Part shown: positions 35,461 to 48,339 of the stretch, one piece after another
Layout of the letters: each line of letters opens with the position of its first letter
How positions within the stretch are numbered: the stretch's first letter is position 1
DNA from: Buxus sempervirens
Taxonomy: Eukaryota; Streptophyta; Magnoliopsida; Buxales; Buxaceae
Length of the DNA: 64,000 nt
Reading direction: 5' to 3'
NCBI GenBank assembly: GCA_947561395.2
Contig: OX387184.1
Span: 35,206,766-35,270,765, forward strand
Made by a program: the position numbers and the translations under genes
The notes under the pieces: generated by a model
Database searches by the model: none
Seen by the model: only the letters and a program-made list of their open reading frames with translations
Told to the model about the DNA's origin: nothing

Positions 35461-35584
35461 GCATGTTTTAATCTAAAAGCTTTTTTTTTTCTTTTGTATA
35501 TATCAAGTTATTGGAGAAGATGTGTTTATGATAAAGGCATGATTCTATCTCACTGAACTTTGGGGAATTTTTAACTTTTAAAAC

Positions 35585-35930
35585 ACATATTTTGCCTTGT
35601 TATCAGATTCTAACATATCACAACGTGTCACCATGCTTTATCTATTGAAATATGCTTTTAAGACCTACACATACACATATTTTGCCTTGTTATCAGATCC
35701 TAACATATCACAACGTGTCACCATGCTTTATCTATTGAAATATGCTTTTAAGACCTACACATACACACACACGTTATGGTATTTATCCATTGAAAAATTA
35801 TATGGATTATTGAAATATGCTTTTAAGATGTACACACACAACTGTATGGCTTTTATCTATTGAAAAATTATATGGTTTATTGAAATATGCATTTAAGAAC
35901 TACGCATACACACACCCATTATGATATTTA
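35585..35930. repeat. 90-bp tandem repeat, two close copies plus shorter units
   Basis: TTTGCCTTGTTATCAGAT at 35591 recurs at 35681 with almost no change. Shorter units with TTGAAATATGCTTTTAAGA follow to about 35930. The same unit resumes at 43071 after the LTR end, so 36026-43070 sits within a formerly continuous array. Confidence 0.8.
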
Positions 35931-36025
35931 TCCATTCAAAAATTATATGTATTAATCAATACATATAATTTTCTCCTCTCCGAAGATAAATATGTTTTTT
36001 AATTCTTGTTTCTATGTCAGACTCC

Positions 36026-39000
36026 ATTGAATTAATACTGTGAAGGCCCAAAGAACAATTGCAGACTTGAAAAATTAACACATATGGGAATCATCATCTA
36101 TGAAATATCTCAGCTTTTATATTCAAAAACCTTAAAAGAAAAATTCCACCAACTACTACTAATAGACACAATATTTCCTCCCCAAGAACCATAGCCATCA
36201 AAGGAGATATTGCTAACCTATGCAAAATAAAAGCTCATGAAGAAAGTAAAAAAATAAAGAAAAAAAACGATCAACAAATCCTCGTTCCAACTAATGGGGC
36301 GTAAAAAACTTTAAATTTTGTAAGGGCTGAATATCAGCCGGGTTGGGCAAACCAAGCCAGCTGGTTTTTTGGGCCAGCCCCTACAGCAAATAAGTATGTC
36401 GCGTGCACTTCACAAGAATGAAATGTACACGCGTCAAGACCTGGGGGACGCAGTAAAGGTCGCTGCAAAGGAGGTCGCCGTAGAGGAAATCAGTTGCTTA
36501 AATAGCTAATACTCATAAAGACTGAATTGTAAGTACCATAATTTTACATTGTTAAATAAATTACAAATGTGAACCCCAGCAGAACTGAGTTTCAAAAATA
36601 AGATTGTGACAATGGCCAAGATTTGGAAATTATTTGCCCCATGAGTTGGGGAAATATGATATGAGCGTGATGCAAAAAATTGTGCTTAAATCAGATATTG
36701 GAAGAGTAAGATATGGCCAGTATAAGATCAAAGGGTAATTCTGGAATTTTCCCATGCCTTGGTGGCAACCACATATATGCCATGTGGCTGCCACATGGCT
36801 AAACTTTGGGTATATGGCTTTCCATTTGGCAGTGCACATTTAATTATAAGGGAACAAAGAGACTTTCATGGGATATGGGTTTTGCATTAAAGGGGAAATT
36901 TTCTCTTCTCAAGGCAATTTTGACTATTTTTAAAACCCAGAAAAATATTTGTAGAAAAAAGAAAAAAAGAATTTGCAAAAAATGGGCTGGTCGTCATCCA
37001 AGAAGGAGAAGGGAGACCTTTCCCCTCCTATAAAAGCACAACAGCCCAGGTCTGCATTTAATTTTGGGCCATACTGATACTGTGCTCAATTCATGGTAGA
37101 AAATTAATTAAAAAAAAGAAAGAAAAAATTATTTTAGCGTGAACCAACCAGCCAGAGTGCACTGCTTATAAAATTAGCTTTGCTGCTTGTTTCTAGATCT
37201 TTTACCAAGTTTGCTTAAGCCTCCCCCTGCCTTGAGCTACCTGACGACCATAGCAAGCATCTGACTATTTTTTAAGCCTAGGACCGACTTCCTCAATCTG
37301 AAAATACTATATAAAAGGGCAAGTCACAGCTGTTTAGATCTCATACCACCCCACATGATGTCATATCCTTTCTAGATTACTTCCCAAGCCTACAAAGCCA
37401 TCCCTTATAGTCCTAAAGAAGCCTGAAAAGTCACCTGAGAAGGAGAGCTTTGCTGTCAAACCTCAAAAAGTCCTCCAGATTTGTATCGAAACCTCTTCAA
37501 CAGAACCTATAACAAGGTGAAAACCCTATCCCATCTCTGGATCTCATGTTCATCTTATTTTCTGATCACAAAATGGTTTAAAAGTGAGTTAGTATGGGTT
37601 TTAACCCTTTTTTGTTCTCTGCTTCTTTCCATCTTATAGCTGTGTGTACCTTCCCCTCCATGGCCAACTCATTCTTCTCACACGGTACCATTGTTGGTGG
37701 GTTGATTTCATTTCGATTTATGCTTGGTTTGGTCTAAACTTAGCTGATTTATGCTGAGTCGCCACCACTTATTGAGTTTTGGGTGGCGGTACTCCTCAAT
37801 TCAAATTGATTTGGTTCAAAGACTTTAACTAAGTGATCTAATTGTAACCCAGGGATGTCCTTAGATACCATTTGTTACCTTGCTGCATAGAGGTTTCTAA
37901 AAATTTATGGTTAGAGTGGTATCCCAAATCTCACCTAGTTGAGCCAGCATTTTGGACCACTTCAGTCCAGGCTTGGTTCAATCTAGGGTCGGTTCAGCCC
38001 TTTCGGACTCAATCTCATTTCGGTCTGTAATTTGTTGAGGGTATATGAGTCACCTTGGATCGGACCTATTAATCGGGCTCAATCTGGGTTTTTATTTATT
38101 GGTGCACAAGCATAGCCCAATCCTAGGCCAGTACACTAAACAATATTTTTCTCAAAATAGAATTACAAAACTACAAAATTACAAAATAAACCAATTTAAA
38201 CTTAATCAATATAAAATAATACTAAGAAAACTAGAATAACAAATTTGATTGCCCTAAAAGATAAACATGAAATAACCAAAATAAAAGTATCCTAGAATAA
38301 ACATGAAACAATACAACAAACTAGCATAAAATATGCATGCAATAATAAAATCAAAGAAACCAATGATAAACATAGAATATGCATGAAATAAAGATATTAT
38401 AAAATATTAATAAAATTAAAAATTAAGTTAACCTAAAACCACATACGATATATCTAGCTGACAATCTTAATATATAAAATAATAAATTAAATCCTTACAA
38501 TCCATAGCATGAAAAAAAATCACTAAAACCATAACTAAGTTTCTAAATACAATTTTATTTAATTATTATAACAAAGCAAAGCAAATAATAGTGTATATAT
38601 ATATATTAAAAGGACAAATGAACATGATGATTTAAAAAAAAAAGAAAAGAAGATTGTTTTTAAGTGATACTTTCTAAAAAATAATTCTGATTCAATCAGC
38701 GGAACATGGTGGAACTTTTTAAAAATATTTTAAAAAATTTGGAAACAAGTGTCATTTTAACTTCCAAAATCGCCCTTAAAAAGCATTGCCAGCGGTTTTA
38801 TCTAGTTATGTATTTTTTTTTTGAACTTTTATTGGTGGTTTTACTATGCTCACTAGAATGCAAGAACCGTTGGTAAGAGTCATTATTTAGTGACTTTTAA
38901 ACGATCTGTAACAACCATGTACTACCTTGTAAATTTCATTCAAAAACATGCAACAACCGATTTATAGGTTTATAAACTACATAAAAGGACTTGCAAACCT

Positions 39001-39751
39001 CATTAAGGACTTGTAACCACTGTTTGCTCACAAACTTGAAACAACGATTTACTGGTCAAATCGCTTATCTAATGAGTTGCAAACCAATTTACATATCAGT
39101 GAACGAGTCAGCAAACCATGTTTACAAGTCTTTTAACGAGGTTCACGAGTCACTTTTAATAAGATTCACATGTAAAATTTTTGTTGGTGGGTTTCGTATT
39201 TTTAATGGCCTTAAAATCTTTTTGACAATATAAAAAAAAAAACAAAGATATGCGGGCGGTTTTGAAACCGCCGGTACTTATTTTAAGGAAAAGGTATCGT
39301 CGGAAGAAAATTTCTATGAACACTAAGCAAACACTTCTTTACAAATATTTTGGAAAAGTATCAGTATTTCCCAATTATAGAGAATTGGGCGCGTGAATTG
39401 AAATTGATTGCAATAAAAAAAAAAAAAGAGTGAATTGGAAATATTTTTTTAAAAAGTATCACTTAAAACAATTTTCCCTACCACACCACCGGGTCACCAC
39501 CACGATATAGCTAGCTTAATTCTCAATTCTTTTCAAACGCAATGTTCCGTCGAGATTTCACCAGCTGAAGATGTTCATAACATCACTCTTACCTACGGTC
39601 ACTAACCATGGTCAGATCACCTTGAGATGGTCGATTCATCATCCTCAACTACCCTATAATGGTACTAGATGCTCACAACCTTGAGATGATCAACCGATCA
39701 CTTCAATGGCACTATGCCCACCTTGGAAGCTCAATGCGTTACTCTTTAACA
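36026..39751. repeat. 3.7 kb repeat, copy B (inside the VPS52 intron)
   Basis: Same orientation as copy A (24789-28525), and similar to within about one to two differences per hundred bases by eye. It keeps the TATA-like sites, the GAGTCGCCACC motif and the GGCGGTTT hairpin. The right end breaks off about 10 bases before the LTR that begins near 39762. No TSD could be matched on the left. Confidence 0.9.
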
Positions 39752-39761
39752 GCTCAACTAC

Positions 39762-40609
39762 CCTGAATTTTGAATATAATAATATAATAAAATAAATCTA
39801 AATATTAGAGAATTAATTAAATAAACCTAAATATATTGAGAAGTAAAGATTTAATCTAAGTATTGGAGGATTAACAATATAATCCAAAGACATATTAGTA
39901 ATTAAATAAATAATATTAATTTTTAGTAATTGGGAAATTTAAATAATAACTTAATTTAATTGGAAGATTAATTACGGATTTGACTTCATGGAGAGTTAAA
40001 TAGTAATTAATAATAAATAGAAAAGTGGAGAATTGATTTAGATAAATTGGGAGAGCAAATTAAATATGGAGGTTTGGGAAAGATAGGTATTAATCCAAGT
40101 GTATGCTAAAGCCAAGAATAATATAAGAAATAAATATGGGTATTTTTGAAGAGATCCAATGGCTAAATGTGAGTTAGGTAAAGAAAGGGGTATTTTAGTC
40201 TTTTCCAAATTAATAAATTAATTAACTAAGTAACTAATAGATTTGGAAATATTTAATTAGACCTAATTTTGGTTAGGTTTGAATTTAAATAGAAAATTTA
40301 GGGCTTAAAAGAAGGAAAAAAGGGCACATTAGTAATTATGATTAATTAGGGGCCTTAATTTGGGAAATAAGTGAGTTAATAAGGTGTTTAGGTAATATTA
40401 AAAATAAGCATTAAAATATTCACGAAAATTTATTAAATTAGGAATTTCTGTTATAGGGAATTTAAAAGATAAGATTTAGAAAGGAGTTAGGATAAGATAG
40501 ACAGTTGGGGTTAGTTAGAAAGTTTCCTAATTCAATTAGGATTTCTAATTAGGTGAGTCTATAAAAGGAAGGGTTAGGAGGATTTGGGGTTTCTTTGTTG
40601 GATCAAACG

Positions 40610-40662
<53 letters not shown>

Positions 40663-43070
40663 AGAGCTCTCACGGTTGGAGAAAATATTGAACGGTCGAA
40701 ATGACGTTTGGAGATCCCTAGAGTAGTGCGATAATAGCAGAAACATGACTATACTTTCAAGTTCATTGAGAAGATAAATTTTGCGCTCTTGAGGCAAGTA
40801 GCAAACACTTGAAAAGTTGATGAATTGCATGATTTTCTTGTGTGATTAGATGATCCTTGATGATTGGTATGAGACATGATCATGATATGGAGTATTTGAA
40901 GTTTTCCGAATTGTTTTCGTATTCTTGAAGAAGTTCTATAAAAAGTGATGGTTTGAATGGATTAAATCTTTGTAGACATCCTTAGATCAATAAGAAATTA
41001 ATAGGAGTTAATTAGGAATGTTTTAGACATGATTTAGAGTGAAAACCCAATAGCTGGAATAAAAAAATCATAAAAATATTTAGAAATTCGTAAAACAAAG
41101 AAAAACCCAAAAATTTACGAAATTGTACAAATGCCCAAATCGTGGTTCAAATGCTGTATCAAGCGCCCTTTTGTTTACAACTTTAGCTCAGGACGCCCGA
41201 TTCATCGTTCTAATGTTAAAGCAAGCGCTCTGCCTATGTTTTTTTTTTTTAAATAGGAAACCCAAGAGCTGATTTTAGGCCATATGCAAGTGCCCGATAG
41301 GACACCCAAACGTTGGATTAGGCCATCAATGAAATTAAACCTTGAAACCATCGCCCGATAGGACGCTCGAACGTCCATTCGAGCATCTGTTGTCAGATTT
41401 TGAAATACTTAGGTTTTGTGCCCAATCTAATTTTTAATGATTTTTCTAGGGATTTTATGATTGTAACACATGTAATTAGGATAACTTAAGGTGTAGGAAG
41501 TGGTGAAATTAATTTTAGATAAAAGGGTAATTATTTGGAACGATGAATGTAATTTGGGTCTATAATAGTATAGTTAGGAGGAATGTGTAGACTTGGCCTA
41601 ATTATACTTGGAATTAATGAATGAAACATTATCTAATGCATCATTATAGACCTAAATTAACCTCAGGGAGGAATCAATAACAGTATTAACAAGTTTTGAA
41701 GCTTTAGGTTATTAATGAGGAAATTTGGACATTATTGAATGATTTTATAAGATAGGTCTTGACCAAGGTATAGAATTTGAGTAAGACTCATAAAAGTGAA
41801 TTACTAACTTGTTTAAAACTTAAAGAATGATGATTTAAGGATACCTACATTGATAAATCACATTATGAGTATTTGACTAAGGAATTGGACATGTTTTTCC
41901 GTACTTATGTTGTTTTAAAGACCTAGAACTCTGTTTAAAACCTGATTTTGGTTATTTATATCTTTTTGGAATTTCAACCTAGATTTTGGTGATGTTTGTG
42001 GTTACATGATTCGACACATAGGTGTCTCCTCATATGGGGGTTTATTCTTGACATATACATGTTTCCATGTATGTGGGTATTGCTCTATCACGTATGTGAC
42101 TTCACGTATGTGGCTATTTCATGTCGTATGCCTTATATCCTTGGTCTATGTACTCAGCGGGATACTTCCTTAATCTATATACTCAGTGGAAAGAATGTGT
42201 TATCTCATGGTATATGCCTTCTTATGAAGTATTGATTGACTTTATGGATAAGTTATTAAATTTTTTTTATTGTGAGTTGTGTCTAGCAGGCTTAGCTCTT
42301 AATGGATTCACAGAGCAGCTAGTAAATGGAATTGTTTTATGGAGTTCTTATTCTGTGTCATAGGCATTTTATCATGAATAAGATGGTACCACACTGGTAT
42401 CGGTTGGTTGCTACTTGCTAAGATATCCACTCCGGGATTGGTTGGACCGAACATTCTAACTTACTCTGGTATCGATTGAGTACTTCCGTATTGTGTCGAA
42501 TAGCTTGACCAGTATCGGCTGGCCCGCTTGTAAATCAGTTAGATGGCATATTGGCACATGTCTTTAGTTACTCTGTTTACGGTTTCATTAGTCCTATGAT
42601 GTCACAGTTGTGGTTTTGCTGATCGCTATGATTTATTTATTATTGACTTGGTTTAATTGTATACCTCATTACTTGTTTTATTAAATTATGAACTCTTTTC
42701 TAGCATGCACATTGCTACTTGTTGAGATCTATATCTCACTCCAATGTTCCCCATTTTTCAGGTACTCTTAGAGAGGACGTCCAGATTTGGGTAGTGCTTT
42801 AAAAAGGGGGTAGCAAATAGTTTTGAACCAGATTTTAATTAAAGGATCGTAGTTAGTATTTTAGCTTGTAATTTTAGTTAGTAAAATATTCAGATGACCA
42901 TGAATTTCAATTCGTATGTGAAAGAAAAATTGATTCATATTACACACCTTAGTCTCTTAGCTCCACTATGAATAAAAGGTTTTAAAATATATTGAGTTTT
43001 TAGTTAGCTTTGGCTCACAAACACTAACACTTTGGGTTTGGAAAAGCAATCCAGATCCAGGGCGTTACAA
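39762..43070 (+). mobile_element. LTR (3.3 kb) of the same family as 45831-47486
   Basis: Begins CTGAATTTTGA and ends CCAGGGCGTTACA, as its relative does. The two share AAAGATTTAATCTAAGTATT-like sequence near the start, a TATA box (TATAAAAGG at 40560), GATTTGGGGTTT after it, and TTAGAGAGGACG near the end. The first few bases (TGTAGAAT in the relative) are missing at the junction with copy B. No coding region was recognised; it is longer after the TATA box than its relative. Confidence 0.7.
40613..40659. repeat. (GA)n microsatellite in the LTR leader
   Basis: About 23 GA dinucleotides, 50 bp downstream of the LTR TATA box. The relative at 46490 has a short AGAGAGAG at the matching place, so the tract grew from the LTR leader. 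Confidence 0.9.
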
Positions 43071-44150
43071 AATATGCTTTTAAGAAGTACACATAAACAC
43101 GTTATGCTCTTTATCCATTGAAATATGCTATTTCTCATCAAAGTAAGATTCCACTACATATTGCCATGCTAGTCTTTTAATCTATACTACTATTAAAAGC
43201 ATGCTTTTTTATTTTCACATACCTCAAATATCATCTTCTAGAGTCTATAATTCCAAAAATACTAACTCTTAGTTGGGTGTATAGAGTTCTCTAATAATTA
43301 TATAATTAAAAGCATTTTATTGATTCAAATTACAAAAATTAATTAATATCCTTATATAAAAAGAGAGAGTTCACCTGTTTGTTCTTCACTTGTATGTTTC
43401 CTTAAAAGAGAGAGTTCAAAATCAAATTCAGTAATACTTTTTCAAAATAATTCAAATTTAGTTGCCCAATTCTTGGCCTTATTAGGCATCCCAACTACGG
43501 TGTCTTTTTTATGTAAAAAATTACTTTTAGTTATGCTTTTAGAAATAATTTAAATTCAGTAATCAAATGCTTCATCATTAAATCCGCAAGTAATTGAAAA
43601 TTGGGTTTTAGTAATACTTTTTCAAAATAATTCAAATTCAATAGTCCAATTCTTAGCAATTTAGAAATAATTATATTTTTAAAAATAAATAATGAGTGTC
43701 ATTTTACTGGTGATAAATGTTTTTTAGGTTAGAAAAAGAAGCAATATTTTTCATTTATTAAGAATTGAGCAACTAATTCAGAAAATTAGCACATAAAACC
43801 AATTTCTCCATGTTACGTGTGTGGGGGGCGACCTTTACGTTTCATCTTTTTGTGAGGATACACTTTTTCTCTCTTTAATAAGCGGTGATGCCATCTTGTC
43901 TCTCCAATGACTACAGCAATAAGGTCACTAGAAAGTTTCTCTCTCTTACAAGAATTAGCAGAAGCAGTGATTCAGAACCGTTTTATTTAATCAGTTTCCA
44001 ATGCAAAAAATTAAGAATAAAGAATGTCAATAAAAAAGCTTGAGTCAATTTCTACGTAAGCAAGATAAATAATAAATATGTCTTTATCGTTGAGTAAATT
44101 TTATACAAGAAAAAAAGTTAATAAAAATATACAAATTTCTTGATTTTTTC
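43071..44150. other. Intron sequence, no gene
   Basis: It opens with the AAATATGCTTTTAAG unit seen at 35600-35930. The rest is AT-rich with two similar segments containing TAATACTTTTTCAAAATAAT (43430 and 43612). Confidence 0.5.
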
Positions 44151-47100
44151 TCAAAAGTATTCCCCTCTATTTAAAGTTTTCTTTCTTTAGAATCTTCTCT
44201 CTTTCTACTGTTTTCTCTATTTAGACCATTCTCTCTATAGTTTTTCTCTCTACAGCATTCCATCCTCTTTATTTGAGTTTTCTCTCTCTAGGAACTTATT
44301 TTTAGATTTTCTCTATATTTTATCTCTCTAGATCATCCTTCTTTCTTTCTAGAGTTCTCTTGAAACCATCCTCCCTAAATTCTCTTTAGAGCATTCCAAT
44401 TTTCTTTTTAATAGTTCTCTCTATATTTTATCTATGTTTTATCTCTCTACAACATTCCTCTCTTTTTCTGGAGTTTTCTCTTTTTAGACCATTTTCCCTC
44501 TAGATTTTCTCTATAAAACATTCCACTTCTCTTTCTAAGTTTTCTTCTTCTAGAATATTCTATCTACAAGTACCTCCTCTCTAGAGTTTTTTTTTTCTAG
44601 AACCTTATCTTAAGAAATTTCTTTCTTCACGGCATTCCCATTAATCTATAACTTTCACTCTAGATTTTTCTTTAGAGCATGCATATCTCTTTATAAAGTT
44701 TTCTCTCTCTAGAACCTACTCTTTCCAGAAGCTTCTCTCTAGAGCATTTATATCTTGTTCTAGAGCTTTCTCTCTCTAGCACCTTATTTCTTTATATTTT
44801 CCTCTCTCTAGAATATTCTCCTTTTTAAAGTTCTTTGTCTAAAACTTTCTCTTTATAAAGAATTTTTTTTAATTATTCAAGATTATCTGCATATAAATTC
44901 TAGGAAAGAAAAATCAGAATTCTCATCTATCACAATGTGAATTGGCTTATCTATAAAATAGCTTAAGAATGAATCCAATGGAATTGGGTTGAATAGTAAT
45001 TTTAAATTTCATATATTCAACCAATTAAAAAATTTGGAATTGAGAGACCAATTCCAATTCTTACCTTGAATTTTAGCTCCAATTCCGCGAACCAATCGAA
45101 GCCATACAACTAATTGTTGTTACATAAGGTTTTTAAGTTTTTAAAGTGCATTTTTGGTAGAAAAAACTCAATGAACATTAAAATAACGCTTGTTCTCAAC
45201 TAACTCTAAAAAGAAAGGGGAATACTCTAGAGAGAAATAAATATAAAGAATGAAGGAGCTAAGGAGAAAACTCTAGAGATAGAAGGTTCTATAAAGAGAA
45301 AACCTACAAAGAGAGATAAATGCTTTAGAGAAAATGTTCTGGACAGAATAGGCTCTAGAGAGAGAAAACTCTATAAAGAAATATGAATGCTCTAGAGAGA
45401 GAAAATCTAGAGAGTGAAAGTTCTAGATTGAGGGGAATGCTGTGAAAAAAGAAATTTCTTCAAATAAGGTTCTAGAAAAAAAACTCTAGAAAGAATGTAC
45501 CTGTAGATAGAAGATTCTAGAGTAAAAACAACTTAGAAGTGAATGTTATATAGAGAAAATCTAGAGAGAAAATGGTCTAGATAGAGAAAACTCTAGAAAA
45601 GGAGAGGAATGTTGTAGAGAGATAAAAACATAGATAAAATATAGTGAGGAAACTATAGAAAGAGAAGTGGGATTCTCCAAAGATAATCTAGAGAGAATGA
45701 TTTCCAGAGAGAACTCTAGAAAAAGAGAAGAATGATCTATAGAGAAAATATAGAGAAAATTTAAAAATAAGTTCTTAGAGAGAGAAAACTCAAATAAAGA
45801 GGATGGAATGCTATAGACAGAATAGTCTAATGTAGAATCCTGAATTTTGATGAAATAATAATAATAAGATTCAAATCCGAATATTGGAAGAAAAAATAAA
45901 TAATTATGAGATATTGAGGAATAAAGATTTAGTTTAAGTATTTGGAGGATCAATCTTATAATCTAAATTCATACCATGAATAGAATTAATAAGGAGTTAA
46001 ATCTGGAAATTTTAGAAGAAATTCAATTGTTAAATGTGGTATAATGACGAAAAGGGTATTTTACTGTTTTTCTATTAAGCCAATTAATAAATTGATTAAT
46101 CAAATGATTATTAAATCTGAAATAATTACTTAGATCAAAGTGGGTTGAATTTGGATTTAGATAGCTTGATTTATGGCTTAAATAATGGAAAAAAGGGCCT
46201 ATTGGTGATTATACTTAATTAGGGGCCTTAATTTAAGGAATAATTGAAGTTATGGGGTGATTTGGTAATATCTAAAAATATGAAATAAAAATATGATGAA
46301 AATAAACTGAAATTAGAGTTGTTTCTATGGGATTTTGGAGAGAGGATTCAGAAGTTAAGAAATAATAGGAAAGTAGATTAATAGGGAAGTTTCCAAATAC
46401 AATTAGAACTCTTATTTGGGTTTGTGTATAAAAGAAAGAAGTTAGAAAGATTTGGGGTTTTCCTACTAATTCATACGAATAGAGAAAAAAAGAGAGAGTA
46501 AAGCTCACGACTAGAACTAGGAAGAGATATAGAGATCTTGGTCGGCTAGAGGAAGAAGGAGAAAGAGAAGAAAGGAGGATTTGGCTAATAAGATGTAAGT
46601 AGTAACCTTTCTTTCTGAAAACTTGCATGATTTTATGTTTAGCCGATAAACAATGATGTTCCCGGGATTTTGTTTGATTTAGAAATCATGATTGTGATGC
46701 TTGAATGATTTTACATGAGGTTTTAAAGTTCTGGAAAAACACTAGTTGTTCATGCATGATGTAAGTATTGGTTTCAGAAAGATTTTGATGAAAATCTATT
46801 GTTTTGAGGTAGCATTTGGAGTCGGGCTTTAATTTCTCAAAGATGTCTTATTTCAAGAGTCTTGTGAGGCCATAATTGTGTGGTGTGCTGATTGTATTAT
46901 GTAAATACTAATTATTGGTTCTACTTTGGAAATATGTGGTTTTGGATTCATGCTATATTGTTCTTGGATATTTGGTATTTGGAATTATCATTGAACCTAA
47001 TGAAAAAGGATTTCAAAACATATGGACTGTTTTTCAACATGCATGTTATTACTTACTGGGATTTTATATCTCATTCCGCATTTTTAAATGTTTTGTTTGC

Positions 47101-47720
47101 AAATAATCCTAGAGAGGACGCTCAAGTTGGAGTAGAAATTCTTGAGGTTACTGCGGAAGATTTAGAGGAACATATTATAGCATTTTAGATTTCTTTTAAA
47201 TTTTGATAGAGTAGTTGTTTAGGAGTTCTTTTCTTTATGATAGGTTTTAGTAAGTCTTGAGAGCAATTAGTTTACCCTTTTAATTTCAGAATTAATGTAT
47301 CTAGTTGGAGGTTTATTTTGAGGTTATTAGCACTTTTAAATTGAAGTAATGAAGGAGTTGCTTAAATTTTGGCGTACTCGCATATATCATTGATTCATTA
47401 TGGATTTTTATTATTGTTTCTAGCCCACAAAACTCACTTTGGATTTGGATTTATTATTCTAATAAATCTATATCCAGGGTGTTACATCTAAATAGAGAAA
47501 ACAGTAGAAAAAGAGAAGAATGCTATAAAGAGAAGATTCTAAAGAAAGAAAACTTTACATAGAGGGAATACCCTAGAGAAAAAACATTAAGAGAGAAATG
47601 GTTCTAAAGAGGAAAAATTTCAGAAAGATAAGGAGAATGCTCTAGAGAAAGTAAATTACAGAGAGATCCTAGAGAGAACTTTGGAAAAAATTTATCTAGA
47701 GAGAGAAAACCCAAAAAGGA
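44150..47720. repeat. Large inverted repeat: pyrimidine arm, purine arm with TCTAGA motifs
   Basis: 44150-44870 on the plus strand is C/T-rich with repeated TTTCTCTCTCTAGA. 45170-45830 and 47487-47720 are the complement in style, with repeated TCTAGAGAGAGAAAA. The centre (44880-45160) is ordinary AT-rich DNA. The right arm is split by the solo LTR at 45831-47486. The arms could pair into a hairpin of several hundred bases, as a foldback element or a degenerate satellite in two orientations would. Confidence 0.7.
45831..47486 (+). mobile_element. Solo LTR (1.66 kb) with 5-bp target duplication
   Basis: Starts TGTAGAATCC and ends GGGTGTTACA (TG...CA). TCTAA flanks it at 45826-45830 and 47487-47491. 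A TATA box, TATAAAAG, lies at 46427-46434. No PBS, polypurine tract or polyprotein is present. It splits the purine arm of the inverted repeat, so it is younger than that structure. Confidence 0.92.
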
Positions 47721-48339
47721 AAGGATGAGAGTTTACATTATCATTATTTTCAATAATTAAGAAATTTTCATTGAATTTAATAGACTCGGTTTCAAATCTA
47801 TTAAATTCCAATTCTTAATATATTTATAATACTAAAATACTTAATATACTTTGTGTGATATATAATATAACACAAACAAGGTTTGACTTTTCGGCAGAAA
47901 TTTCGGATTTCGCCCACTCCATGGCACGAAATCCTCATCCGAAATGCTCTCCCTGCGTTTCGCTGGGGTGCCGGCGAAATGAAGCGAAATTTCGCAAAAC
48001 CCCAGCAAACGCTGGGATTACTTAAAGAGCGCACGCGCACCTCACCTATATTAGGTGAGGGTACCGTCGAGATTTTGCCAGAAATGGCGAAATCTCGACA
48101 GAACGAAAGGGGGGGTCTCAAAAAACCCCCAAATTTGATTTTTTTGGACAATTTCTTCCAATTTGTGCTTCCATTCTCTTCTAAATCAAACACAAAGAAT
48201 GATTGAAGCTGAAAATTACAATCTCCACTCAGTTGTGGAGTGATTTGAAGCCTTCAAGAGTTTTAAAGTGAGGTAATCATGTTTTTTCCCTTATTTATGC
48301 TTGTAATTAACTTAGATTGTAGTGGTTTTTTTATATGTT

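Noticed and set aside
24789-39751. Reading the two 3.7 kb repeats as the LTR pair of one giant retrotransposon
   Set aside because: The DNA between them is host VPS52 exons in proper order, with no PBS, polypurine tract or polyprotein.
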